From Bacillus badius NBRC 15713 (GTDB lineage: Bacteria; Bacillota; Bacilli; Bacillales; Domibacillaceae): 48,798 bases of DNA. How positions within the stretch are numbered: the first letter of the stretch is position 1; each line of letters starts with the position of its first letter. Under the pieces are notes generated by a model. That model saw only the letters and a program-made list of their open reading frames with translations, was not told where the DNA came from and ran no database searches. Shown one piece after another: positions 8,686-17,546 of the stretch. The stretch is taken from the NCBI RefSeq assembly GCF_001591605.1, contig NZ_BCVF01000033.1, forward strand, positions 1-48,798, read 5' to 3'. Position numbers and translations under genes: made by a program.

Positions 8686-9264
8686 ATGGGGATTACATTA
8701 TCTAAAGGCCAAAAGATTGATTTAACAAAAACCAATCCAGGTCTTGTCAAAGCAGTGATTGGTCTTGGCTGGGATACGAATAAATATTCCGGAGCCCGGG
8801 AGTTTGACCTGGATGCATCCGCTTTTCTTGTCGATGCAGGCAATCGCTGCCAAAACGATCACGACTTCATTTTTTACAACAATTTGCAGCATCCAAGCGG
8901 TGCGGTTGTTCATACAGGGGATAATCGGACGGGTGAAGGGGAAGGCGATGATGAACAATTAATCGTGGATTTCTCCAAAATTCCGGCCTATGTGGACCGA
9001 ATCGGCATTACCGTAACGATTCACGAGGCGGATTTGCGCAACCAGAATTTCGGACAAGTATCCAATGCGTTCGTTCGTCTCGCGGATGAAGCAACCGGGC
9101 AGGAGCTGCTCCGCTTTGATTTAGGAGAAGATTTTTCGATTGAAACAGCCGTGGTTTTTTGTGAATTGTATAAGCACGGAGGCGATTGGAAGTTCAGCGC
9201 CGTCGGCAGCGGCTTCTCTGGCGGGTTGGCAGCGCTTTGCCGCAACTACGGGTTAGAAGTTTAA
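8686..9264 (+). CDS. yceE: TerD-family stress protein 3 (YceE-like)
   Basis: A 192-aa TerD protein ([10 protein letters not shown] start, [24 protein letters not shown]). The ATG at 8686 lies 9 nt after AGGAGG; the in-frame TTG at 8680 is only 3 nt from it and can be discounted. It clearly arose with yceD by tandem duplication. A strong terminator follows, so it may be the last gene of a short yceCDE transcript. Confidence 0.93.
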   Translation: MGITLSKGQKIDLTKTNPGLVKAVIGLGWDTNKYSGAREFDLDASAFLVDAGNRCQNDHDFIFYNNLQHPSGAVVHTGDNRTGEGEGDDEQLIVDFSKIPAYVDRIGITVTIHEADLRNQNFGQVSNAFVRLADEATGQELLRFDLGEDFSIETAVVFCELYKHGGDWKFSAVGSGFSGGLAALCRNYGLEV

Positions 9265-9274
9265 TTTTTTAAAG

Positions 9275-9311
9275 CCAATAAAGGGCAGAAAAGCCTTTTA
9301 TTGGTTTTTTT
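9275..9311 (+). terminator. Intrinsic terminator between terD genes and terC
   Basis: A 12-bp stem (9275-9286 with 9293-9304, one G-U) with a 6-nt loop is followed by seven T residues (9305-9311). It lies inside the cluster and should reduce read-through from the three terD genes into yceF. Confidence 0.85.
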
Positions 9312-9326
9312 CAACAGGAGGAACGA

Positions 9327-10118
9327 ATGGATATTATTCATGGTATTTTTAATACGTATGCTGCCTTCTTTGATTGGCACATGTGGGCAGAAGTGCTAAC
9401 CGATCCAGTCAGCTGGGGGTTAATCGGCACACTTGTCATTCTTGAAGGCTTGCTTTCAGCTGATAATGCGCTTGTGCTCGCTGTTATGGTTAAGCATCTT
9501 CCGCCCAAACAGCGGAAAAAAGCTTTATTTTACGGTTTAATTGGAGCTTATGCTTTCCGGTTTATTGCCATCGGGGTCGGTGTGTTTCTGATTAAATTAT
9601 GGTGGGTCAAGCTTTTGGGTGCCGCGTATCTCGCCTGGCTGTCAATTAAGTACTTTATCGATAAATCCAAAGGAGAAGACGGTGAGGATGAAGCAGAAAG
9701 CGGTTTAAAAACAGAAGGATTTTTGATTCGCCTATTCGGCACCTTTTGGGGCACGGTCGTGGCTGTTGAAATTATGGATATCGCTTTCTCAGTCGATAGT
9801 GTCCTTGCGGCATTTGGTGTCAGTGAAGAAATTTGGGTGCTCTTGCTGGGCGGCATGCTTGGGGTCCTCATGATGCGGGGAGTGGCTGGTGTATTCCTGA
9901 AGCTGATCGAAAAAATTCCAGAGCTGGAAACAACCGCTTATATTTTAATTGCTTTGATCGCGTTGAAAATGGCTGCAAGTGTCGCTCATTACGAAGTGTC
10001 TCATTATGCGTTCTTCATTGTGCTAGTCATTACATTCCTGGCTACGTTTGTCGTTCACCGCATGAACCAGCGCAAGATGACTGAGCAGGAAGCAGCGGCG
10101 GGCAAGAAAGAGGAATAA
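9327..10118 (+). CDS. yceF: TerC-family membrane protein (YceF/MeeF-like)
   Basis: A 263-aa integral membrane protein with about seven hydrophobic segments. TerC signature motifs are EGLLSADNALVLAV (Glu40, Asp46) and EIMDIAFSVDSV (Glu148, Asp151, Asp157), acidic membrane residues thought to bind metal. B. subtilis YceF (MeeF) and YkoY are linked to manganese export and metallation of secreted enzymes. The central loop (about 112-130) is highly acidic. The RBS is AGGAGG. It follows the terD genes, the usual partner of TerC. No yybP-ykoY manganese riboswitch is visible upstream. Confidence 0.93.
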   Translation: MDIIHGIFNTYAAFFDWHMWAEVLTDPVSWGLIGTLVILEGLLSADNALVLAVMVKHLPPKQRKKALFYGLIGAYAFRFIAIGVGVFLIKLWWVKLLGAAYLAWLSIKYFIDKSKGEDGEDEAESGLKTEGFLIRLFGTFWGTVVAVEIMDIAFSVDSVLAAFGVSEEIWVLLLGGMLGVLMMRGVAGVFLKLIEKIPELETTAYILIALIALKMAASVAHYEVSHYAFFIVLVITFLATFVVHRMNQRKMTEQEAAAGKKEE

Positions 10119-10180
10119 AGGGCTTGCTCCCTGTTTCCAGATAAAGAGTGATGCAGAAATAGACGTTATCTATATTTTTT

Positions 10181-10205
10181 AAAGAAGGAGTCTCCCTCCT
10201 TCTTT
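10181..10205 (+). terminator. Hairpin between terC and the biosynthetic genes
   Basis: A perfect 10-bp stem (AAAGAAGGAG with CTCCTTCTTT, 5-nt loop) is followed by only a weak T stretch. It could be a weak terminator, attenuator or RNA-processing site upstream of the 10228 gene. Confidence 0.45.
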
Positions 10206-10227
10206 ATTTATAAGAAGGTGTAAAAGC

Positions 10228-11418
10228 TTGAGATACTTTAATCATTTGCCGGAACTGCACTTGGAAGGATTTTTCTATAAAAAGCCGATGGTCGTTAATA
10301 AATATACCGACAGGACCAAGCTTGCCTATAGTCTTGGCCCGCTATTATACATGCCGGCAACGAGAAGGGACATTGCCCAGCTGATCATGTCCAACAAATA
10401 CCGGGAGCTTACGGCCCTTGCTATCTGTTTGGAAGATGCGGTGGGGGATCTTGAGGTCGCGCAAGCCGAGGAGTCATTAATTTCTCAGATGGCGACCATT
10501 GAGGAGGCGGCGGCAGAAGGCCGGCTCACGGATGAAACCGCTCCCTTGATTTTTATCCGCGTCAGAAGCCCGCATCAGATGCGCGAGCTATCTTACCGCT
10601 TAGGCTCTTCTTTAGAGCAGGTAACCGGTTTTGTATTTCCTAAGTTCTCCTCGAAAACTGGTGAAAGCTTTCTTGCTGAACTGGAGCAGATCAATAGGCA
10701 ATCAGGTACTGTTCTTTATGGGATGCCGATATTGGAATCGCCTGAAGTGCTGCATAAAGAACGCCGGCTAGACGAGCTGCTGCATATCAAGGAAATCGTT
10801 GGCCGGTATGAGGAGCTTATCCTTAACATTCGCATCGGCGCCACTGATTTGTGCGGGCTGTACGGCTTGCGAAGAAGCAGTCAAATGACTGTATATGATA
10901 TTGCGGTGGTGAGCGAGCTGATTACCGATATCGTGAATTTGTTTAGCAGGGAGCCCGGCGGCTATGTTGTATCAGGACCGGTATGGGAATACTTTTCCAA
11001 CAGTCAGCGGATTTTGAAGCCGCAATTGCGCCAGACGCCTTTTGAAAAGCAATTCGGCTCAGAGGGATTGCGTTTAAGAAAAGAGCTCATCAGTAAAAAC
11101 TTCGACGGTTTAATTCAAGAAACACTGCTTGACCAAGCGAATGGATTAGTTGGAAAGACGATTATTCACCCTTCTCACCTGCTTCCGGTGCAAGCTATGC
11201 ATGTCGTTTCCAAAGAGGAATATGTAGATGCTTTAAGCATTGTTCAGCAGGCGAATGGCCGCAAGGGTGTGTTTAAAAGCGAATTTCAAAACAAAATGAA
11301 TGAAATTAAGCCCCATTTAAAATGGGCGGAAAAAATACTAATGAAATCAGATATTTACGGGGTGTTCCATGAAAACAGCACATTCATCGACTTACTATCC
11401 GAACCGGTATACACATAA
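10228..11418 (+). CDS. HpcH/HpaI aldolase/citrate-lyase-like protein of the Ter module
   Basis: A 396-aa TIM-barrel C-C bond lyase of the family found in Ter-linked biosynthetic modules. Visible features are CLEDAVGD (metal-binding acidic residues of the citrate lyase beta/HpcH superfamily), FIRVRSP, GFVFPKFSS, GMPILES and a C-terminal KTIIHPSH. The substrate is unknown. The start is TTG 7 nt after AAGGTG. Its last 50 nt overlap the next gene, which suggests translational coupling. The four genes from here to 14668 lie between yceF and yceG, whereas B. subtilis has those two adjacent as I recall it. The module was predicted in silico (Anantharaman and colleagues, 2012) to make a nucleoside-like metabolite. 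Confidence 0.85.
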   Translation: MRYFNHLPELHLEGFFYKKPMVVNKYTDRTKLAYSLGPLLYMPATRRDIAQLIMSNKYRELTALAICLEDAVGDLEVAQAEESLISQMATIEEAAAEGRLTDETAPLIFIRVRSPHQMRELSYRLGSSLEQVTGFVFPKFSSKTGESFLAELEQINRQSGTVLYGMPILESPEVLHKERRLDELLHIKEIVGRYEELILNIRIGATDLCGLYGLRRSSQMTVYDIAVVSELITDIVNLFSREPGGYVVSGPVWEYFSNSQRILKPQLRQTPFEKQFGSEGLRLRKELISKNFDGLIQETLLDQANGLVGKTIIHPSHLLPVQAMHVVSKEEYVDALSIVQQANGRKGVFKSEFQNKMNEIKPHLKWAEKILMKSDIYGVFHENSTFIDLLSEPVYT

Positions 11419-12745
11419 TATCGGCAGATTTTTAAAGGTAGACGTGCAAATAGACGAAAATCCATATAACCTTCCGGCAAAAGCATTATATGAAATGGCT
11501 GCACGGATCAACAAGAAGCGGTCTTTTCTGTTCGTCAGCAAGGTGCTGGGCAAGCATATCCCGCTTCACCCTTCTATTCCTTCTATTGCTTCAGCCTTGC
11601 TTGCTTCACTTTATTATGAGAGGGAAACCGGCGATCAGCTGCCTGGCAAAGAGCAGCTTATTGAAGCATTAAACGGCGGTTCAGCCGAGCAGCTGGAAGC
11701 AGCTTACTCCCTCGCAACAAATATGACGTATTCTCCAGAAAAGCCTCTGCTATTTATCGGCTTTGCGGAAACAGCAACCGCACTTGGTCATGGAGTGTTT
11801 GACTGTTTCAGCCAATCAACTTATATCCATTCCACACGGGAGATGCTTCTCGATAAAGAAGTCACCCTTTATTTTGAGGAAGAACATTCGCATGCGACCG
11901 ATCAGCGCTGCTACGCACCCGAAGAGAGCTTAGATAATGACAGGCCGATTTGTCTTGTAGATGATGAAATCACAACCGGAAAGACGGCCTTGAATATCAT
12001 TGCTTCCATCCAAAGGAAATATCCGCGGAAACAGTATGTTGTGCTTTCCTTGTTAGATTGGCGCACAGAACAAGATCGGCAGAGAGTGAAGGAGTTTGAG
12101 CGGGAATGGGGCATTGAGATTCACACGCATTCGCTGCTGTCAGGGTCTATCCAGGTCCATGGAGCGCCTGCTATGGAAGAAGGACGGATCAGCGACAAGC
12201 CTTCCGCAGATAAAGAGCCGGAGTACAGTCGGATCAGCCTTCGTTCGATCAGCCCTCCTATTCCGTCTATTGCTTATTCATCTATTGATTCATTAGGTGC
12301 AACAAACGAGGCTCCTTATTTGGCGATAACGGGACGCTTTGGCCTTTCCTCAGAAAACAAAGGCGCCATAGAGGACTATTGCCGTAAAATCGGAGAGCAT
12401 TTGCTGATGAAAAGGCAAGGCAAGCGGACACTTTGCCTTGGCACGGGAGAATTTATGTATATCCCGATGAAAGCGGCTGCTCATATGGGGGAAGGCGTTT
12501 GGTATCATTCGACGACCAGAAGCCCGATTTTTCCTCTCAATGAAGACGGATATCCGGTAAGAAGCCGTCTGGCCTTTGAAAGCCCGGATGATCCGGCGAT
12601 TATGAACTATGCCTACAATGTGCTCGATTGCGCCTATGACGAAGTGTTTATTTTCTTCGAGCGGCCGGTGGACGAGAAGAGGCTTTCTGCTCTTTTGCGC
12701 GAGTTTCGCAGCTTGCCGCACATTCATATTGTTAATTTTAATTGA
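11369..12745 (+). CDS. Phosphoribosyltransferase with C-terminal TRSP domain
   Basis: A 458-aa protein. The N-terminal half is a type-I phosphoribosyltransferase domain (PRTase_2) with the PRPP-binding loop ICLVDDEITTGKTA at about 194-207. The C-terminal part (about 290-458) matches the TRSP domain fused to such enzymes in Ter clusters, with RFGLSSENKG and GTGEFMYIPM. It probably transfers a phosphoribosyl group from PRPP to an unknown base-like acceptor. Its start lies 50 nt inside the preceding gene and has only a weak GGGG RBS, consistent with coupled translation. Domain calls are from motif memory; the PRPP loop is unmistakable. Confidence 0.87.
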   Translation: MKTAHSSTYYPNRYTHNIGRFLKVDVQIDENPYNLPAKALYEMAARINKKRSFLFVSKVLGKHIPLHPSIPSIASALLASLYYERETGDQLPGKEQLIEALNGGSAEQLEAAYSLATNMTYSPEKPLLFIGFAETATALGHGVFDCFSQSTYIHSTREMLLDKEVTLYFEEEHSHATDQRCYAPEESLDNDRPICLVDDEITTGKTALNIIASIQRKYPRKQYVVLSLLDWRTEQDRQRVKEFEREWGIEIHTHSLLSGSIQVHGAPAMEEGRISDKPSADKEPEYSRISLRSISPPIPSIAYSSIDSLGATNEAPYLAITGRFGLSSENKGAIEDYCRKIGEHLLMKRQGKRTLCLGTGEFMYIPMKAAAHMGEGVWYHSTTRSPIFPLNEDGYPVRSRLAFESPDDPAIMNYAYNVLDCAYDEVFIFFERPVDEKRLSALLREFRSLPHIHIVNFN

Positions 12746-12758
12746 AAGGAGCACTCAG

Positions 12759-13874
12759 ATGATAAAGAATGAGAGACAAACCGTGCTGGGCAGCTATTCC
12801 TCGGAGGATGTGATATTTCTTCTGAAAGATTTGTCTGCCGCTGACCTTGAGAAAAGCACTGCGGAGCGAGAGCTGGCCATTCAGCAAGGTATACATTATT
12901 CAGAAATGCTCCCGGTAGAGTATCAGCCGACAAGAGAATATTTGCAGCTGTTTGACGAATCGCTTGATACATACAAACAAAAGGTAGCGATTGCGGCAGG
13001 AACAGTGTGCGAGTTAGTCATGGAGGAAAAAGGACGGGACATCGTATTCGTCTCGCTCGCTCGGGCGGGAACGCCAATTGGCATTTTAATGAAACGGTAC
13101 GCCCAAAAAGCTCATGACTGGACAATTCCCCATTACAGCGTATCGATCATCCGAGGACGGGGAATCGATGAAAATGCGCTGTTGTATATATTGGATCAGC
13201 ACCCCAGTAAACGGCTGGTCTTCATCGATGGCTGGACAGGGAAGGGGGCCATTTCCAAGGAGCTGGCGCGTTCTGTGCGTTTGTTTGAAGAGCGGCACGG
13301 CAGAGTGCTGGACGATGAACTGGCCGTACTGGCTGATCCCGGGCATTGCTCTTCCTTGTTCGGTACAAGAGAAGACTTTCTTATTCCGAGCGCCTGTTTG
13401 AATTCTACCGTTTCCGGACTTGTGAGCCGGACAGTTTTAAATGATAATTGGATTAAAGACGGCGACTTTCATGGAGCAAAGGTATACAAGGAATTAGCGG
13501 AACAAGATGTGTCCAATCAGTACATTGATGTGATTACAGCTGAATTTGAGGCCGCTTTGCCGCTCATACAACAAGCGAAAGCAGAGCTGCAGCAAATGGA
13601 CAGGACGCCGACATGGAAAGGGCTTCAGTCGATCGAAACGATTCAGCGGGAATTTGGCATTCAAGATACGAACCTCATTAAGCCGGGCGCAGGAGAGACG
13701 ACAAGGGTGCTTCTTCGCCGTATTCCTTGGAAAATTCTTGTGAAGGATAAGAGCGACTCTCGTTTAAAGCATATTTTCCAGCTGGCAAAAGAGAGGAATG
13801 TTCCAGTGGAGGAATATAAGAATATGTCTTATACATGCTGCGGGCTGATTAAGCCAATGGAGACAGACCAATGA
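12759..13874 (+). CDS. StiP-family cysteine protease-like protein with PELOTA domain
   Basis: I place the start at ATG 12759, about 8 nt after AAAGGAG, giving 371 aa; the reading frame is open 50 codons further upstream but that part overlaps the previous gene. Visible are FVSLARAGTPIG and VFIDGWTGKG (both like PRTase-fold segments), then LADPGHCSSLFG and SACLNSTVSGLVSRT, whose cysteines may be catalytic in the StiP family. The last about 100 residues resemble the PELOTA RNA-binding fold (TTRVLLRRIPWKILVKD). Its role in the Ter module is unproved: protease, or nucleotide/base-modifying enzyme. The stop overlaps the next start by 4 nt (ATGA). Confidence 0.85.
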   Translation: MIKNERQTVLGSYSSEDVIFLLKDLSAADLEKSTAERELAIQQGIHYSEMLPVEYQPTREYLQLFDESLDTYKQKVAIAAGTVCELVMEEKGRDIVFVSLARAGTPIGILMKRYAQKAHDWTIPHYSVSIIRGRGIDENALLYILDQHPSKRLVFIDGWTGKGAISKELARSVRLFEERHGRVLDDELAVLADPGHCSSLFGTREDFLIPSACLNSTVSGLVSRTVLNDNWIKDGDFHGAKVYKELAEQDVSNQYIDVITAEFEAALPLIQQAKAELQQMDRTPTWKGLQSIETIQREFGIQDTNLIKPGAGETTRVLLRRIPWKILVKDKSDSRLKHIFQLAKERNVPVEEYKNMSYTCCGLIKPMETDQ

Positions 13875-14668
13875 TTTTTGCGAGTGATTTAGACCGCACG
13901 CTAATCTATTCCAGCAAGTTTTTAGAGGGAGCGGAGCCGGATAGGCCGATCCGCAATGTCGAAATATATAAAGGCAAAGAAATTTCCTTCATGACCGAAA
14001 AGGCGATCCGTCTTCTAAAGGAATTGTCACAGCAAATGATGTTTGTTCCGGTTACTACCCGGACAGTCGAGCAGTACAGGCGCGTCTCGCTTTTTCAGAC
14101 AGAAATCTGTCCCAAGTATGCGATTACTTGCAACGGCGGCGTGATTCTCGAAAATGGGCAAATAGACCGCCATTGGCAAGAGTATGTGCAAACAAAAATT
14201 AATCAAAGCAAGACGTCTTTGGAAGAAGTGAAAAAGAGAGTAGTAGAAACGGCAGATGCTGTGTGGCTGGAATCCATCCGGACAGTAGATCCTTTTTTCA
14301 TCTATTTAATTATTAAGCCGGAGCTCGCTCCGGCCGAGGTGCTGAATGAGTACGCAAGATGGGCTGCAGGGCAAGGCTGGGAGTTTTCCCATCAGGGCAG
14401 GAAAGTTTATTTTATTCCGAGCTTTATAAACAAATGGGACGCTGTGCAATACATTGCCGAGAAAGAGGGAAAGAAGCCCGTTTTGACAGCGGGGGATTCT
14501 TATTTAGATGTCTGTTTAATTGAAAAATCAGGCTGCGGCTTGATTCCGCGCCATGGGGAAGCGGCAGCGGACTATGGCCATTTGGGGCTAACTGAAACCT
14601 CAGGTATCGCAGCAGCCGAAGAAATAGTGGAAGCCGCCCTATTGAAAAAGCTTGAAGCCGCTCTTTAA
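13871..14668 (+). CDS. HAD-superfamily phosphatase of the Ter module
   Basis: A 265-aa HAD hydrolase. Motif I is DLDRT with nucleophile Asp6 and acid/base Asp8, motif II is the Thr in PVTTRT (60-65), motif III is Lys188, and motif IV is GDSYLD (208-213). The cap position suggests the Cof/sucrose-phosphatase-like type. It probably removes the phosphate from a phosphoribosylated product made by the upstream enzymes. It overlaps the StiP gene by 4 nt, so the pair is translationally coupled. Confidence 0.88.
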   Translation: MIFASDLDRTLIYSSKFLEGAEPDRPIRNVEIYKGKEISFMTEKAIRLLKELSQQMMFVPVTTRTVEQYRRVSLFQTEICPKYAITCNGGVILENGQIDRHWQEYVQTKINQSKTSLEEVKKRVVETADAVWLESIRTVDPFFIYLIIKPELAPAEVLNEYARWAAGQGWEFSHQGRKVYFIPSFINKWDAVQYIAEKEGKKPVLTAGDSYLDVCLIEKSGCGLIPRHGEAAADYGHLGLTETSGIAAAEEIVEAALLKKLEAAL

Positions 14669-14724
14669 GTTTAGTTGCAACTGACCGCATTCCTTCATTT
14701 TGTTCGCTGAAAGGAGGGGTACAA

Positions 14725-16341
14725 GTGAAAAGAAAACCGATTTTTATGCAAGTGGACTATACGAATTGGATGGAGGAACTAGCCAAGCCGATTACTGGCA
14801 GGCCGCAGTATCATCAAGAAGAAAGTGAAGTGCAGTACAGCCGGATAGCCGCTCGGGTGCTAGGAGCAGGCTTTGACGAGACCGAGTATTTGCTGGCGCT
14901 TTATTCGTTAAGCGAGCAGCCTCATGTGTACCTTTTATCTGAAACATTGGACAAGACGATGCCTAATGACCGGTTTCAATCTATTCAACGAATTCATCAT
15001 ATTATTCAAGAGGAGCCTCAGCTCTCTATCAACCGGTTTGTCGCGTTCCTCGAAGGGGCTGAATTGCTGCCAAAGTACAAGGAAGATCCTGACTTTAACC
15101 GGCTAGTCCGCTCCGCTCTTATCGAGGTTTTTGCGCTTTTCCAGGCTAACCACGGCGGAGCGCTCGGCCATCCGGAGTTCAGGCGGGTATTTCTCGATAT
15201 GATCAAGTGGATTTGGAATCATTTAGATCCATGGGTCAAGGAAATCCCGCTTGCCCAGGACGTGCCGCATATCGTCTGGTATGGGGATATGAGCAAAAGC
15301 CAAGCTTATTTCCTATACTACTTAATTCTTTTAGGAATGGACGTTGTGATTCTGCATCCCGAGGGCAAAGATGACTTTAAAGAAATCGATCCGAAAAACG
15401 AGTGGACGGTACAGGCCGCTTATCCATCTACGATGAAGCTGCAGCCTTTTCCTACGGAAGAGCCAAAGCGGCAAGGAACAGTAGCTTACCGGGCCTCAAA
15501 AGAAATTGAGCATGTGCTGAATCATGAAGGCTCCGCTTTTTATAAGCCGTGGCAGTTTCGCAATCATCTCCCGGTTTCCGTCATACTGAAAACGACGTAC
15601 GACGAAGTGTTTCTGCTGGCAAAAGAAAAAGCGTTTATTCGGCCAGGCTTTGCTGTTGAAGGGGAAGAAGTGAAAGTGCCGAACCTGTTTGCCAAAATTT
15701 CAGGTGTATCTAAAAACCGCAAAGATTATTGGGAGAAGATGCACAAGCTGACGAATGGCCCGAATGCAGTGACAATTACCAGTTTTCCATATCGGAAGGA
15801 AAGCAAGGCAAACAACCAATTTCACTATCGGCACGCGCTGGGGAAAGATGGGCAGCTTGATCCTTCAAAAATGCTTGAAAGCAACTGGTGGCAATATGGC
15901 CAGCTGCATGATGGCCTGCAGATGGGAATAGCAGCCGCCATTTCCCGGATGTGCGCTGATCCAAAAATAAAGCCGCTTTCAGGAGAATCTGAGGAAGATG
16001 TGCGCCTTTACTTATTCACCCAGACGATCACGATGCCGGAGGAGATATTGAATGTGCTGCAAACCTTCGACTATTCCCAGGATGTGCCGAAAATCATCTT
16101 ATACAATAACGAAAAGAATGGGGATTTATCGCGGGCGGATGCTGCCTTCCTGTTATTGCTCAGTGAATTTGGCTTAGATATTATTTTATATAACCCGCCC
16201 GGTCACAATGATCTGGAACGATTTATTGATAAACAGTACTTTGACCACCATTTACTTGAAGACATGGTGTTTGATTTGCCATTTGACAGCGGCAAAAAAG
16301 ACTTTTCCATCTTGAGCCGGATTTTCAAACAAATTTTTTAA
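14725..16341 (+). CDS. yceG: YceG-like toxic-anion resistance component
   Basis: A 538-aa soluble protein matching the YceG family (B. subtilis YceG has nearly the same length), always found beside TelA. I see no catalytic motif I can name. Two related halves seem present: each has a hydrophobic strand-rich stretch with an acidic end (KSQAYFLYYLILLGMDVVIL near 193-212, and DAAFLLLLSEFGLDIILYNP near 473-492), suggesting an internal duplication. The start is GTG after AAAGGAGGGG. It lies 56 nt after the HAD gene and 8 nt before yceH, so it is cotranscribed at least with yceH. Confidence 0.88.
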   Translation: MKRKPIFMQVDYTNWMEELAKPITGRPQYHQEESEVQYSRIAARVLGAGFDETEYLLALYSLSEQPHVYLLSETLDKTMPNDRFQSIQRIHHIIQEEPQLSINRFVAFLEGAELLPKYKEDPDFNRLVRSALIEVFALFQANHGGALGHPEFRRVFLDMIKWIWNHLDPWVKEIPLAQDVPHIVWYGDMSKSQAYFLYYLILLGMDVVILHPEGKDDFKEIDPKNEWTVQAAYPSTMKLQPFPTEEPKRQGTVAYRASKEIEHVLNHEGSAFYKPWQFRNHLPVSVILKTTYDEVFLLAKEKAFIRPGFAVEGEEVKVPNLFAKISGVSKNRKDYWEKMHKLTNGPNAVTITSFPYRKESKANNQFHYRHALGKDGQLDPSKMLESNWWQYGQLHDGLQMGIAAAISRMCADPKIKPLSGESEEDVRLYLFTQTITMPEEILNVLQTFDYSQDVPKIILYNNEKNGDLSRADAAFLLLLSEFGLDIILYNPPGHNDLERFIDKQYFDHHLLEDMVFDLPFDSGKKDFSILSRIFKQIF

Positions 16342-16349
16342 GGAAAGGG

Positions 16350-17435
16350 ATGACTATCATGCAGGAAACCGCAAAAAATGAACTGGAAGTGCTAGCAGAA
16401 AACGGGAATAAAGCCGAAGAGATGCGTTTGCAGCTTCGGAATGAACCGGAAGTGCAAAACCTGGTCCGATCGATTGATACAAGAAATCAAACAGAACTGC
16501 TTGAATTTGGCAAAGAGCCGGCCGAACAGATTTCCGCCTTCTCCGACCGGATTTTGGCTTCTATGCGATCCTCAAGTGTTACGGATTCCGGGGCGCTTCT
16601 AAAGCAGCTCGGCAAAACAATGGACAAGTTTGATAAAAATGATTTTGAGGAGCCAAAAGGGCTGTTAGGCAAGCTGTTCAACCGCGGCGAAAAAATGATT
16701 GAAAAAATCTTTGGCAAGTACCAAACACTCGGCAAAGAAATTGAAAAGATTCATATTGAAATCTCTAAGTATAAAGATGAAATGATCCGGTCTACGAATA
16801 ACATGGATCAAATGTATGAACAAAACTACCAATACTATATGTCGCTCGAAAAGTATGTGGTTGCCGGCCAAATGAAGGCAGAAGAGCTGAAGCAAAAGGC
16901 ACCGGAGCTTGAACAGCGGGCAGCCAGCGGTGATCAGCTTGCGCAAATGGAGCTCAGCACGCTCAATAACGCGATTCAAGCTCTTGAAGAGCGGGTGTAT
17001 GATTTAGACATGGCCAGAATGGTGGCCCTGCAGACAGCACCGCAAATTCGCCTGCTGCAGCGCGGAAACACGAAGCTGATTGGAAAAATCAATTCAGCCT
17101 TCATCACGACTATCCCTATTTTCAAAAACGGCATTATCCAGGCGGTAGCGGCCAAACGCCAGAAGCTGGTTGCTGATTCAATGAGTGAACTGGATAGACG
17201 AACAAATGAAATGCTGCTGCGCAATTCGCAAAACATTGCTAATCAAAGCGCGGAAATTGCCCGCCTTGCCGGCGGACCGAGCATCAAAATTGAAACGATC
17301 GAGGAAAGCTGGAATACAATTGTCAAAGGGCTTGATGAAACTATGGCAATTGAGGAGGAAAATAAACGCGCCAGGGAAGATGGAATGAAACGGATTGCCC
17401 AGCTGCAGGAGAGCATGAAAAACTACGGGAAATAG
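16350..17435 (+). CDS. yceH: TelA/YceH toxic anion resistance protein
   Basis: A 361-aa TelA (KlaA) family protein, largely alpha-helical and rich in charged heptad-like stretches, with the conserved FITTIPIFKNGIIQAV segment near 250-265. TelA homologues contribute to tellurite and toxic-compound tolerance; the mechanism is unknown but they are thought to sit at the membrane. Start choice is open between ATG 16350 and ATG 16359, because AAGGAAAGGG lies directly before the first and 9 nt before the second. Last gene of the Ter cluster, closed by a strong terminator. Confidence 0.92.
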   Translation: MTIMQETAKNELEVLAENGNKAEEMRLQLRNEPEVQNLVRSIDTRNQTELLEFGKEPAEQISAFSDRILASMRSSSVTDSGALLKQLGKTMDKFDKNDFEEPKGLLGKLFNRGEKMIEKIFGKYQTLGKEIEKIHIEISKYKDEMIRSTNNMDQMYEQNYQYYMSLEKYVVAGQMKAEELKQKAPELEQRAASGDQLAQMELSTLNNAIQALEERVYDLDMARMVALQTAPQIRLLQRGNTKLIGKINSAFITTIPIFKNGIIQAVAAKRQKLVADSMSELDRRTNEMLLRNSQNIANQSAEIARLAGGPSIKIETIEESWNTIVKGLDETMAIEEENKRAREDGMKRIAQLQESMKNYGK

Positions 17436-17466
17436 GCAAGAGCGGCAAAGGATGAACTTAAGAGAA

Positions 17467-17508
17467 AAAGCGGGCCCAAGAGTGCATACTCTTGGGGCCC
17501 GCTTTTTT
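17467..17508. terminator. Bidirectional terminator after yceH
   Basis: A GC-rich stem of about 15 bp with one bulged G (17469-17483 with 17488-17502) and a GCAT loop is followed by T6 on plus and preceded by a five-A run that gives T5 on minus. It serves yceH and the convergent efflux gene. Confidence 0.9.
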
Positions 17509-17546
17509 CGGCGGCCGCCTCCATGGAAAAGAATGATGGACGGGAT

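Noticed and set aside
9265-9326. yybP-ykoY manganese riboswitch before terC
   Set aside because: The 60-nt gap contains only the intrinsic terminator; no riboswitch core is visible.
12609-12758. Upstream 50 codons of the StiP reading frame
   Set aside because: They overlap the PRTase gene and lack an RBS; ATG 12759 has AAAGGAG.
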